A DNA stretch of 28,039 nucleotides, taken from contig DEBC01000158.1 of the NCBI GenBank assembly GCA_002348365.1, forward strand, positions 1 to 28,039, written 5' to 3'. The translations under genes and the position numbers were made by a program. Positions 1 through 7,940 of the stretch are shown piece by piece. This stretch comes from Alphaproteobacteria bacterium UBA2966. GTDB taxonomy: Bacteria > Pseudomonadota > Alphaproteobacteria > UBA2966. The stretch's first letter is position 1; the number at the start of each line of letters is the position of its first letter. The notes below the pieces were generated by a model that was not told where the DNA came from, did no database searches, and worked only from the letters and a program-made list of their open reading frames with translations.

Positions 1-120
1 CTCGCGTACATTTTTCCGGACAAGGCTCTGCTTTGGGCGTTTCTGACAACGACGATATATGGCGTGCTTATCTTCTTTGCCGCGCGTGGATTAACTCACC
101 ACCGTTTCAGCGCACTTTGA
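1..120 (+). CDS. C-terminal end of a membrane protein (partial)
   Basis: The first 120 bases are open in frame 1 and end in TGA, giving the last 39 residues of a protein whose start lies outside the window. The fragment has one hydrophobic stretch (residues about 9-27, rich in L, F, I, T and V) followed by a short polar, basic tail ending HHRFSAL. That is typical of the last transmembrane helix of an integral membrane protein. The fragment is too short to name a family. The next open frame begins about 45 bases downstream on the same strand, so the two may have been cotranscribed. Confidence 0.55.
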   Translation, partial: LAYIFPDKALLWAFLTTTIYGVLIFFAARGLTHHRFSAL

Positions 121-163
121 CGAGATCTTCTTAGGCGCTTCACACAATCGAAAGGCTCGCGGG

Positions 164-565
164 TTGCGCGGTAGTTTCACTTCGGAACTGCGGGCGAATA
201 TCCTGACAAGGCCAATGATGTCGTTCGGCGCCATCGGTGCCTTGGCCTTCCTCACACTGTATTTCGTGTTCAGCAGTTTTGAGAATGAACGTCAACTACA
301 TGACATGCATGACGTTGCCTCCAAGTCTCGAATTATGGAACTCCCGGTGGCGGTGTTCTGTCGTTGGTTGCAGACATTACAGAAGCCGAAAGGCGGGACG
401 CCGCCTGGCAAGTCAACGAGGCAAGAACACGAGCCAGCATTGCGACGGTTTTTGATGGAATAGTGACCTTCAACGACGAAGGCGTCATCGAAGGACTTTA
501 CCCGGCGGCCCAAAAAAATTTTTGGCATCAGCTCGGATGAGGCCGTCGGTGAGAGTATTCGTATC
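164..565 (+). pseudogene. Frameshifted 5' part of the hybrid sensor histidine kinase (membrane anchor and PAS domain)
   Basis: This stretch encodes the missing N-terminus of the downstream kinase, split over two reading frames. Frame 2 from a TTG at 164 gives a basic start, a transmembrane helix (about residues 18-38, FGAIGALAFLTLYFVF) and a linker up to about 345. The PAS-type end PGGGVLSLVADITEAE and the start of a second PAS domain (ASIATVFDGIVTFNDEG) are then in frame 1, from about 343 to 515. Homology returns to frame 2 at the run of seven A and five T near 511-522, where dropping one A would restore QKIFGISSDEAVGE into the downstream gene. Frame 2 itself has stops at 461 and 464. At least two shifts of opposite sign are needed to join the parts. 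It could be true decay, sequencing error at the A run, or transcriptional slippage. Confidence 0.6.
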
Positions 566-1966
566 ATGTTGCCTGACCAGTACAGGAACGTGACGGACGA
601 TCAGATATCGGCCTTCATGACGGAGGAAATCCAGCGGTACACAGGCGGCGTGCATGAGGTGGAAGGTTGCCGTCCGGATGGAGAATTGTTTCCGCTGGAA
701 GTTGCGGTCGAGGAATTGCCCGATTCGTGGTCCATGCTCGAACGCCGCCGCTCCTGCCGTCGCGTATTCATTGCCAGTGTACGTGATATCACGGAACGTA
801 AAGAACTGGCGGACCAGCTTCAGCAATCTCAGAAGATGCAGGCCATCGGTACATTGGCCGGCGGGATCGTCCATGACTTCAACAACATTCTCTCGGTGAT
901 CTTGGGATATACGAGCCTCGTTCTGGACGACAAAGCAAATAACGGCACGACGCGCGAGAATCTGGAAATGGTCATGCAGGCGGGCCGTCGCGCGCGTGAT
1001 CTTGTCGAGCAGATCCTGACCTTCAGTCGTCGATCCGATCGGGCTAAGGAACGTGTTGCTCTCAAGCCGACAGTCGAAGAGGTTCTTAAACTTCTGCGGT
1101 CGACCCTTCCGGCGACAATCGACATCCAGCAAAGCCTTGCTGATGGTCCGGGATTTGTTCTTGCGGACTCGTCCCAAATTCATCAGGTGCTGATGAACCT
1201 CTGTACGAATGCCGCACAGGCAATGACGACGGGAGAGGGTGTGCTGACCGTAACCTTGGAGCCTGCAACTCTGGATGACGCGGCCGCGATGCGCCTCGGA
1301 CTGCCGGCCGGCCCTTACCTTCGGCCCAAAGTTCAGGATACGGGCACAGTAATGGATCGTCAGACGGCCGACAGAATTTTCGAGCCGTTCTTCACGACGA
1401 AAGAGAGAGGCGAAGGGACGGGCCTCGGATTATCTGTCGTCCACGGTATCGTCAGCGACCATGGCGGCGCGATTACTGTTGACAGCATTCTCGGTGTCGG
1501 TACGGAGTTCCTGGTTTATTTGCCCGAGGTCCGTGACGAGGGACAAGCGACTGAAGGGGCGGAAGCAGGACAGACACCGCGGGGCACGGGGCGGATCCTG
1601 GTGGCCGATGATGAGATTGCAGTCATGAAAATGTCGGAGCAACTCCTGACTCGGCTGGGGTACGACGTAGTGACGGAAAATGACAGTCGCCGTGCGTTAG
1701 GGATTTTTCGCAAGGATCCTGACGCGTTTGATCTCATCGTCACGGATCAAACAATGCCTGGCATGACCGGTGAAAAGCTCATCCAGGAGATGCGCGCAAC
1801 ACGCGCGGACATCCCTGTCATTGTTTGTACGGGATTCAGTTCTGGAACGACGCTGGAGCGCATCGTGGAGCTCGGGGTGCACGCGGTCATCCTCAAGCCT
1901 GCCCCTGCGGAATTGCTTGGCAGGACGGTTCATGAGGCGCTTTCGACCGTGTATGCAGCTGACTGA
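566..1966 (+). CDS. Hybrid sensor histidine kinase/response regulator (3' intact part)
   Basis: The 466-residue open frame carries the end of a PAS domain (residues 1-80, closing with the PAC-like SVRDITERKE) and a dimerisation/phosphoacceptor domain with H103 in GGIVHDFNN. It continues with an HATPase domain (N-box around N215, F-box FFTTKE near 275-280, G2 box GTGLGLSV near 284-291) and a C-terminal receiver (D348/D349, phospho-acceptor D394 in VTDQTMP, T422, K444). The usual role is autophosphorylation on His and phosphotransfer to the attached receiver. The G1 box reads DTGTVMD (258-264) where the family has DxGxG, so the second glycine is V262 and ATP binding may be impaired. ATG 566 is only the first start left after the upstream frameshift; the ancestral protein began near 164. 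It may therefore be the intact tail of a pseudogene. Confidence 0.8.
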   Translation: MLPDQYRNVTDDQISAFMTEEIQRYTGGVHEVEGCRPDGELFPLEVAVEELPDSWSMLERRRSCRRVFIASVRDITERKELADQLQQSQKMQAIGTLAGGIVHDFNNILSVILGYTSLVLDDKANNGTTRENLEMVMQAGRRARDLVEQILTFSRRSDRAKERVALKPTVEEVLKLLRSTLPATIDIQQSLADGPGFVLADSSQIHQVLMNLCTNAAQAMTTGEGVLTVTLEPATLDDAAAMRLGLPAGPYLRPKVQDTGTVMDRQTADRIFEPFFTTKERGEGTGLGLSVVHGIVSDHGGAITVDSILGVGTEFLVYLPEVRDEGQATEGAEAGQTPRGTGRILVADDEIAVMKMSEQLLTRLGYDVVTENDSRRALGIFRKDPDAFDLIVTDQTMPGMTGEKLIQEMRATRADIPVIVCTGFSSGTTLERIVELGVHAVILKPAPAELLGRTVHEALSTVYAAD

Positions 1967-1984
1967 TTATTCGCGTATCGCACG

Positions 1985-2013
1985 TTGCTTGCTGGTCTCG
2001 ATCCGCCTATCTT
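1985..2013 (+). promoter_or_regulatory. Candidate promoter of tRNA-Gln
   Basis: TTGCTT at 1985-1990 and TATCTT at 2008-2013 are separated by 17 bases. They sit where a sigma-70-type -35 and -10 would start transcription about 7 bases before the tRNA at 2027. The matches are partial (the TTG of the -35, four of six at the -10), so this is a positional inference. Confidence 0.35.
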
Positions 2014-2026
2014 CTGAGCCGGTTGG

Positions 2027-2101
2027 TGGGGCGTAGCCAAGCGGTAAGGCACCGGTTTTTGGTATCGGCATGCGCAGGTTCGAATCCTGCCGCCCCAGCC
2101 A
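2027..2101 (+). tRNA. tRNA-Gln (anticodon TTG)
   Basis: The 75-base gene folds into a standard cloverleaf. Acceptor arm TGGGGCG (2027-2033) pairs with CGCCCCA (2091-2097), followed by discriminator G and an encoded CCA at 2099-2101. The anticodon stem is CCGGT/ATCGG with loop TTTTGGT, putting TTG at positions 34-36. The T arm contains the conserved GGTTCGAATCC. The TGGGG...CCCCA acceptor and D-arm AGCCAAGCGGTAAGGCA closely resemble bacterial glutamine tRNAs. A short T run (CCTTTTC, from 2103) follows and may help termination. The gene stands alone, convergent with the minus-strand isomerase gene. Confidence 0.95.
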
Positions 2102-2141
2102 GCCTTTTCTCAGTGAAACTGCACTGGCCCAAGCCTGGAAC

Positions 2142-2771
2142 TCAGGAGGGAGGTGGCCACTTACCGTTAAAGGGCTGCTGCAACGCCCGTTCCACCAGTT
2201 CGAGACGGTCCTGGCCGTAGAACATATCGCCATCCACGAAGTAGGTCGGTGAGCCGAAGACCGAACGCGCGATGGCTTCTTCAGTATTGGAGGCATAGAT
2301 CGCCTGTACCCCCGCCGACTGGGTAGCATCAAGGAGTGGTTCAAGATCGAGGCCGACGTCGCGGCCCAAATCCGTCAGGGTCGTGCGATCGGCAAGGTCC
2401 GCGTCGTCGCGCCAGTGCGCTTCCAGCAACCGGTGTGACAGCAAATCGATGTCGACACCGGCTTCTATGGCAGCGATCAGCAAGCCATTGGCCAGTGTCG
2501 TGTCGTTGTTGTGATACGTCGGTCTGCCAGCCAGCACGGGCGCGTTCCGGTACTCAGACCAGCGTGCGATCTCGCGCCGGAAAAAATACTGGCGATGGCC
2601 GGGAGAGCGCGCCGCAAAGGCCGTCGATCCCGCTGCCGCCATGACCTTGTCCAGTTCCATGGGCTTGTGGACGATCCGTCGACCCGCGGCGCGGGCAATC
2701 TTCATCAGGCATGCCGAGCCGAGATAGGCAAAGGCGGAGTGCGCAGAGTAGAAGCATTCGATCTCGGCCAC
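2142..2771 (-). CDS. 2-hydroxychromene-2-carboxylate isomerase-like protein (DsbA / kappa-GST family)
   Basis: The 209-residue protein has the thioredoxin-like fold signature of the HCCA isomerase family. FYSAHSAFAYLG at residues 7-18 carries a serine (about S12) where DsbA has its first cysteine. The region GSPTYFVDGDMFYGQDRL near 173-190 contains the cis-proline and the conserved F-G-x-D-R end. Family members use glutathione, in naphthalene and related aromatic degradation or as general kappa-class transferases. Length is normal and there is no signal peptide, so it should be cytoplasmic. It lies 19 bases downstream of the sulfatase on the same strand and probably shares its transcript. The actual substrate cannot be read from sequence. 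Confidence 0.85.
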   Translation of the reverse strand: MAEIECFYSAHSAFAYLGSACLMKIARAAGRRIVHKPMELDKVMAAAGSTAFAARSPGHRQYFFRREIARWSEYRNAPVLAGRPTYHNNDTTLANGLLIAAIEAGVDIDLLSHRLLEAHWRDDADLADRTTLTDLGRDVGLDLEPLLDATQSAGVQAIYASNTEEAIARSVFGSPTYFVDGDMFYGQDRLELVERALQQPFNGKWPPPS

Positions 2772-2790
2772 TGAAGCGCCAGACCCTTCG

Positions 2791-4251
2791 TTAATCGAAG
2801 TCAGGTGCCACGCCCGGCGGAACTGAAAAGCCGAGATCGCCGCGGGCGATCACGGTATCGCGGCCGCCGTTGGCTTCCAGTTGTGCCGCCTGTCGGGCCT
2901 TAGCACGGGCATCCACCTCCTGTGGATCACAGATCGTTCTCAGTTTGGCTTCACAATCGGCAAGCACATCGGCAAATCCGGGATCGCCTGCCAGATCGGT
3001 CAGTTCTTCCGGGTCTGCTTCAAGATCGAACAATTGCGGTTCATACTTCGCGTAATAGACGAGTTTGTACTTGCCGTTGCGGATCATGAATGCGCCCGTT
3101 GTCGATCCCATGGCGTGGTACTCGGAAAGGATCGTGCGGTCCGGCGTTGTGCCATTGGCCAGGTCAAACAGCGAGGTGCCGAGATGATCTTCGTCGTACA
3201 TCTCCTCCCCGGCCTCGCCCACGCAATCCATGATGAAAGGGTAGACGTCGATGTGTGTGGTCGGCACGTCGCGCACGGTGTCCGCCGGGATGTCGTCCCC
3301 TGCGATGATCAGGGGCACGGCGGCTGACTCTTCGTACATGGTCGATTTACCCCACAATCCGCGCGCACCGAGATTGTCGCCGTGATCAGACGTGTACATC
3401 ACGCGGGTCTGGTCGCTGAGACCGCAGGACTCGAGTGTCGCCATGATTTTGCCGATCTGTTCGTCGACGAACGTGCACAAACCGAAGTATCCCGCGCGCG
3501 CCTTGCGTACCAGGTCTTCGCTTGTGAAATGCTCGTCGTAACAGGAAGAGTCGGCGTAGTCGCGAATGTATGGGTGATCTGGCCGCTCGTCCTTACCATA
3601 AAGTTTAGGCCATGGCAGATCCGGATTCCGGTAGTACTCGTAAAAGTACTCCGACGGTGCGGTCAGGGGGAAATGCGGGCTGGCGATCGACACGAACAGC
3701 ACCCAGGGCTTGTCGGTATGCTGCGGCGCGACTTCCTGCAGCCAGATCTGAGCACGGGCAGTCGTATCGCGGTCGTAACGTGTGTAGCTTGATTCGCCTG
3801 GGCCTGCCATGCTGGCGACCTTGTAGGCGCCCATGCGCTTGGGCAGATCCTCTCGAATGAGGCCCATGGTGTCGCCTTTGCCCTCGATGACATGCATAGG
3901 GATAATCTCTTCATTGAAACCGTTGTCGTCATCGGTTGAGCGAAAATGCAGTTTCCCGATCGAATCGACCCGGTGTCCCTTGTCGCGCAGTTTGTGATGC
4001 CAACTCGGTATGGATCCCTCGTAAGGATCCGCGTTATCCCAATAACCCACCTGATGAATGTACTTGCCCAGTGCAAACGAGGCCCGTGCCGGGATGCAGA
4101 TCGGTGAGCAGGTATAGGCGTTCGTGAACATCGTGCCCGTGGACGCCAGCGCATCGATGTGTGGCGTTCTGACCATGTCATGGCCGTAGCAGCCGGAAAG
4201 CGCCTTCTGGTGCTCGTCCGAAAACAAGATGAGGAGGTTCTTCGGCTCCAT
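2791..4251 (-). CDS. Sulfatase family protein (arylsulfatase / choline-sulfatase-like)
   Basis: The 486-residue protein has the alkaline-phosphatase-superfamily sulfatase layout: an early metal-binding FSDEH (around residues 10-14), then CSPICIPARASFALG with C52 in the C-x-P-x-R motif that becomes formylglycine, and TSDHGDNLG around 300 supplying the second metal site. The end of the catalytic domain reads YKLVYYAKYEPQLFDLEADPEE, typical of sulfatases. The family hydrolyses sulfate esters, and some members act on phosphonate monoesters. No signal peptide is visible, which suggests a cytoplasmic enzyme as in choline sulfatases. The start ATG is preceded by AGGA. The gene is divergent from the epimerase gene and leads the isomerase gene. 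Substrate is unknown. Confidence 0.88.
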   Translation of the reverse strand: MEPKNLLILFSDEHQKALSGCYGHDMVRTPHIDALASTGTMFTNAYTCSPICIPARASFALGKYIHQVGYWDNADPYEGSIPSWHHKLRDKGHRVDSIGKLHFRSTDDDNGFNEEIIPMHVIEGKGDTMGLIREDLPKRMGAYKVASMAGPGESSYTRYDRDTTARAQIWLQEVAPQHTDKPWVLFVSIASPHFPLTAPSEYFYEYYRNPDLPWPKLYGKDERPDHPYIRDYADSSCYDEHFTSEDLVRKARAGYFGLCTFVDEQIGKIMATLESCGLSDQTRVMYTSDHGDNLGARGLWGKSTMYEESAAVPLIIAGDDIPADTVRDVPTTHIDVYPFIMDCVGEAGEEMYDEDHLGTSLFDLANGTTPDRTILSEYHAMGSTTGAFMIRNGKYKLVYYAKYEPQLFDLEADPEELTDLAGDPGFADVLADCEAKLRTICDPQEVDARAKARQAAQLEANGGRDTVIARGDLGFSVPPGVAPDFD

Positions 4252-4392
4252 TATGTCCTCGCTGTTCTATCCCGTCGCGGCGTGGGTATAACACATCGGT
4301 TCGCTGGGAACAGCGGCCGACGCTGAACAGAATTTTGCTCGGCCCATGGTCAAGCAGGTACTCTCCGCTGAATTCCTGCGAACGGATATCTC

Positions 4393-4398
4393 AAGGAG
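4393..4398 (+). promoter_or_regulatory. Ribosome binding site fixing the epimerase start
   Basis: AAGGAG lies 7 bases before ATG 4406. The frame is open further upstream to an ATG at 4346, but the strong Shine-Dalgarno match and the Rossmann beta-strand beginning right after 4406 mark 4406 as the true start. Confidence 0.75.
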
Positions 4399-4405
4399 CA
4401 TTACG

Positions 4406-5287
4406 ATGGTCAAACGGGTTGTTGTCACGGGCGCGAGCGGAAAGGTTGGGCGGCCGACGGTGTATGAATTGCTGGAGCACGGGTATGACGTGCTGGCTGT
4501 CGATCGGATCCCGTTTCCCGACCCCAAGGTGCCGTCGACCATCGTCGATCTGGACGACTTTGGCGCGACGTGGGATCTCATGAACGGCGTGCTTCGTCGC
4601 ATGGAGAGTGGCCCCGACGCCGTGATCCATATGGCCGCTGGACTGCCCGGTAAGCAGACCAATGCCTACACGTTTCACACCAACATGCTCGCCAAGTACA
4701 ACGTGTTCGAGGCCTGTGCCCGCGTCGGAATCAAGCGGGTTGTTTGGGCGTCGAGCGAGACGATTCTCGGCCAGCCGTTCGAACAAGGCACGCCGCCGTA
4801 TGCGCCGCTCGATGAGATCCCGCTGGCGCGCAGCGAGGTGTTCTTCAGCGGTTATGCCCTGTCCAAAATCCTCGGTGAGGTGATGGCCCGCCAATACGTC
4901 CAGTGGTATCCCGATATGACTTTCGTGGGACTGCGCATCGGCAATGTGAGGGACGCCGAGGCAGGGGATTATGAAGAGCACAGGCAATGGCAAGCGGATC
5001 CCATGATCCGGAGATGGAATCTCTGGGGCTACGTCGATAACCGTGATGTCGCCCAGGCGTGCCGTCTTGGTCTCGAGGCAGATGTCATCGGTGCCGAGGT
5101 ATTCATAATTGCCGCTGCCGAGACGGTAATGACTACACCCAATAGTGAACTGATGAAGGCGGCTTATCCGGATGTCGAGCTCAAGGAAGGCACGGGCGAT
5201 TTTGAAACGCTGCTCTGCATCGACAAGGCCCGCAGCGTTCTCGGCTACGAACCCAAGCACAAATGGCGGGATCATATCGAGATGTAA
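4406..5287 (+). CDS. NAD-dependent epimerase/dehydratase family protein (extended SDR)
   Basis: The 293-residue protein is an extended short-chain dehydrogenase/reductase. It opens with a Rossmann nucleotide motif VVVTGASGKVGRP, followed by the D of AVDRIPFP, suggesting NAD preference. It has IHMAAGLPG, the active-site serine region WASSETILG, and the catalytic GYALSKILGE (Y-x-x-x-K). Such enzymes epimerise, dehydrate or reduce nucleotide-sugar or small carbonyl substrates; the substrate is not evident here. Length is near the family norm. The start at 4406 is chosen for its AAGGAG, which removes 20 residues from the longer frame at 4346. It is divergent from the sulfatase across about 150 bases, and the phosphatase-like gene begins 41 bases downstream, so those two may have formed an operon. 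Confidence 0.85.
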   Translation: MVKRVVVTGASGKVGRPTVYELLEHGYDVLAVDRIPFPDPKVPSTIVDLDDFGATWDLMNGVLRRMESGPDAVIHMAAGLPGKQTNAYTFHTNMLAKYNVFEACARVGIKRVVWASSETILGQPFEQGTPPYAPLDEIPLARSEVFFSGYALSKILGEVMARQYVQWYPDMTFVGLRIGNVRDAEAGDYEEHRQWQADPMIRRWNLWGYVDNRDVAQACRLGLEADVIGAEVFIIAAAETVMTTPNSELMKAAYPDVELKEGTGDFETLLCIDKARSVLGYEPKHKWRDHIEM

Positions 5288-5328
5288 CTGGCGACGGCGT
5301 TTGCTGCTCCTGATGCCGGTGGACTGAC

Positions 5329-6317
5329 ATGAGGGTTCGTGTCGCGACCTTCAATCTCGAGAACCTGGACCATCGACCGGATCAGAAGCCGAGCCTGGAT
5401 ACGCGGATCGAGGCTCTCCGTCCGGCCCTTGTTCGCCTCGACGCCGACGTCCTCTGTCTGCAGGAGGTAAACGCACAGGGCGCGAAGCATCGCACCCTGG
5501 AAGCGTTGGAGGCGCTGTTGGTAGGGACGCCCTATGCCGGGTTCGAACGTGTAGCGACAGAAAGCGATTCCGGGAAACCCTTTCGCGACGTGCAGAATCT
5601 GGTGACGCTCAGCCATTTCCCCATCTCGTCGCACGAACAGTTGCACCACGACCTTGTTAAGCCGCCGGTATACGAACTGGCGACAGTCGCGGATGGTTCC
5701 CACGACTCACGTGAGATTTCTTGGGATCGCCCGATTCTGTACACACGCCACTCGCTGGAGTCGGAGACCGGCATCCCCGACGGCACCGGCCTTCACATCG
5801 TGAACGTGCGCTTTCGTGCGCCACTCGCCGCGCATATCACCGGGAAAAAGACTGGTGCTTTCGAGTGGGCCGATGCCGCCTCCTGGGCCGAGGGTTTTTT
5901 GTTGCAAGTTTGAAGCGCAACGCGCAGGCGCTGGAAACCCGGCTCGTCGTGGAGAATTTCTTCGATGCGGAGGTCGAGCCGCTGATCGCCGTTTGTGGAG
6001 ATTTCAACTCGGCCGACCGAGAGGTGCCGGTCGCGACGTTGCGGGCCGATACCGAGGATACAGGCAACACTGATATCGCGGATCGGGTGCTGATCACGCT
6101 GGACAATGCGATCCCGGACCACACACGCCATGCCATCATCCATGGCGGGCGGCGCGTGATGATGGACCACATTCTTGCCTCCCGGGCGCTCTCCAATCGA
6201 CTGGAACGGATCGAAGCTCATAACGAGCTGCTGGAGGATGAATTGGTTGCCTACCTGATGGATATCCATCCGGCAGGTTCATTCCATGCGCCGCTGGTCG
6301 CGGAGTTCAATCTCTGA
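5329..6317 (+). pseudogene. Endonuclease/exonuclease/phosphatase family protein, frameshifted
   Basis: The 5' part (5329-5913, frame 1) begins RVATFNLENLD and has the catalytic-metal glutamate in CLQEVNAQG, as in the DNase I-like fold. It runs to WADAASWAEGF and then stops after a shift. The 3' part continues in another frame from the six-T run near 5892-5897 (FFVASLKRNAQALETR) to 6317 and carries CGDFNSAD and MDHILAS. One extra T would rejoin them into a protein of about 329 residues. The C-terminal motif normally written SDHAPL reads SFHAPL, and the position usually NVH reads NVR, so two conserved active-site residues have changed. This supports genuine loss of function. The 194-residue 5' product could still be translated but would lack half the active site. 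Confidence 0.75.
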
Positions 6318-6318
6318 G

Positions 6319-6801
6319 CTAACCGCCCCGATGGTCGTGCCACCAACGGCGCCAGGCCGTGGCGTCGTAGCCTAGATGCTGGCCTGTGACGGCACTCAGG
6401 GCGCCGACAAAGTCCCCCGTAAGCCACAACGGATCCTCGTCTGGGTTGATGCGGTCGATCATCGCTTCTATCGTCTTCTGGTCAGTTTGACCGAGTTGCG
6501 CAACGGTCCAGGCGGCCAGCGGCTGTTAGTCGAAGTATTTCTCGGCACGATTGCTTTCTCTCTCCTAGGGTTGAGAGAGATAGGTGATGGGCACACGCCC
6601 ATGACCAATTCGCGCCATCGCCCAAAGCAAGTGCCACCGCGCCAGTGTCGCTGCCGAGATCGTGACTTGGCCTCCGATTAGGCTGATATTCTTGTTGGGG
6701 AAGTGGGCATCGAGACGGGCTGCCAGTTCCTGGTCGACTCGTGGGCCGGCTTGGTCAATCAGAGGCAACAAGGCCGTACGAAGCGTGCCTGCGTGGCGGG
6801 T
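6319..6801 (-). pseudogene. Remnant of an unidentified, possibly HEAT-repeat-like gene with two internal stops
   Basis: On the minus strand a single frame reads from about 6801 to a TAG at 6319-6321 with two interruptions, TAG at 6565-6567 and TAA at 6526-6528. The pieces read in order ARWHLLWAMARIGHGRVPI, RAEKYFD, then LAAWTVAQLGQTDQKTIEAM and a C-terminus rich in aromatic residues (GYDATAWRRWWHDHRGG). Alternating short amphipathic helices and the end W-R-x-W-W suggest a HEAT/armadillo-like helical protein, but I cannot assign a family with certainty. The frame is kept across both stops, so this looks like point-mutation decay. Upstream, the same frame runs into the LysR remnant region and no start can be defended. 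Confidence 0.45.
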
Positions 6802-6978
6802 AATAGGTGTCTGGTTCCATGAGCACAGCATCCAAGTTGGCCAGAAGTGTCTCCAGAGGCTCCTCTGACCGGAGCGTATGCACCGGTTGCGGAACAGCGG
6901 CGTTGCCGAGTCGGTTTTCGACATTCCCAGGCGAAGGGGCCCCCAGAGTGTTCCCTGCCCGTCGATACCTTCCGTGCC

Positions 6979-7659
6979 CACCTAGACGTCTCCCGCGTAC
7001 AGCTCAAGGTCAACGTGCCGATGAGTTTCGGTAGACTGCATATCGCCAGGGCGATCCCCGAGTTCCTCTCACAATTTCCCGATCTCAAGGTCGACATTAC
7101 CCTCGATGATGCTTCCGTCGATTTGGTACAGGGTGGTTACAATCTCGCAATTCGAATCGCCGACCTGCCCGACTCCAGTCTCATCGCACGGCTTCTGGCA
7201 CCGTCACGGCGCGTGGTATGCGGAAGTCCTGGTTACTTTCGCCGGCGCGGAGTACCCCAGAGACCCGATGATCTGAGACTCCATGACTGCCTGAGTTATC
7301 GGTACCTGGCCACAACGGGTTCTTGGCCGTTCAAGAAGGGCCAGAAGACATGAAATATCCCCGTCATTGGAAGTTTGAGTGCGAACAACGGAGACGTTCT
7401 TCTTGCAGCTGCGGCGGCGGGGACGGGTCTGGTGCTGGTACCCACCTTTATGGTTGAGCAACAGCTCCGAAGCGGTGCGTTGCGACCTGTTCTGACCACA
7501 TATTCGGACAGTGGCTTCGGCATCTACGCCGTCTATCCGCACCGGCGACACGTCAATGCCAAGGTCAGGGCGTTCGTCGACTGCTTCGCGGAACGATTCG
7601 GGCCTGCGCCCTACTGGGACGAGGCATTGAGAATGGCTCGCGGTCCTGAGGAAAATTGA
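6979..7659 (+). pseudogene. LysR-family transcriptional regulator remnant (effector domain only, internal stop)
   Basis: The frame reads through the LysR substrate-binding domain. It opens with RVQLKVNVPMSFGRLHIARA, goes through LPDSSLIARLLAPSRRVVCG and GYFRRRGVPQRPDDL, and after a TGA at 7351-7353 continues in the same frame with LSANNGDVLLAAAAAGTGLV and YAVYPHRRHVNAKVRAFVD. These are hallmarks of the effector-binding domain. The roughly 90-residue N-terminal winged-helix DNA-binding domain is absent; upstream sequence instead belongs to the minus-strand remnant. With no HTH and an internal stop the gene cannot make a working regulator. The start coordinate marks where recognisable homology begins, not a translation start. 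Confidence 0.75.
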
Positions 7660-7780
7660 CGCCGCGTAAATCGGGCTGGTTTCGCGTATCGGTCTATGTT
7701 ATGCCTTCGGTCCCGACGAGAGGGTTCCAGGATGTTGAACTACCGACATCAGATTATGTGGCGACGAAAAGCGCCCGTAA

Positions 7781-7796
7781 TGCGGCGAACGCCGCA
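7781..7796. repeat. Perfect inverted repeat TGCGGCG-AA-CGCCGCA
   Basis: Seven-base arms are separated by AA in the 281-base gap between the LysR remnant and the acetyltransferase gene. No T-run follows on either strand, so it is not a standard terminator. It could be an operator or chance in GC-rich DNA. Apart from this, I see no gene in 7660-7940. Confidence 0.4.
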
Positions 7797-7940
7797 AGTA
7801 TGGCGCTAAACGTCATTCGCCCCGCGCAGCCGTTGAATGGCTAGCGCTCCTCTCGAACCCCCCAGAAGTCACATCCCAAAGCAGGAAACGCGTCTCACAC
7901 GCGATTGTTTACGTGGATGTCCGTCGTCGGAGCATCAGAG

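Noticed and set aside
4391..5275. 294-codon open frame on the minus strand opposite the epimerase gene
   Set aside because: It lies wholly antisense to a gene with clear SDR motifs and shows no family resemblance itself.
7656..7844. Short open frame after the LysR remnant
   Set aside because: 62 codons of low-complexity composition, no ribosome site and no family resemblance.
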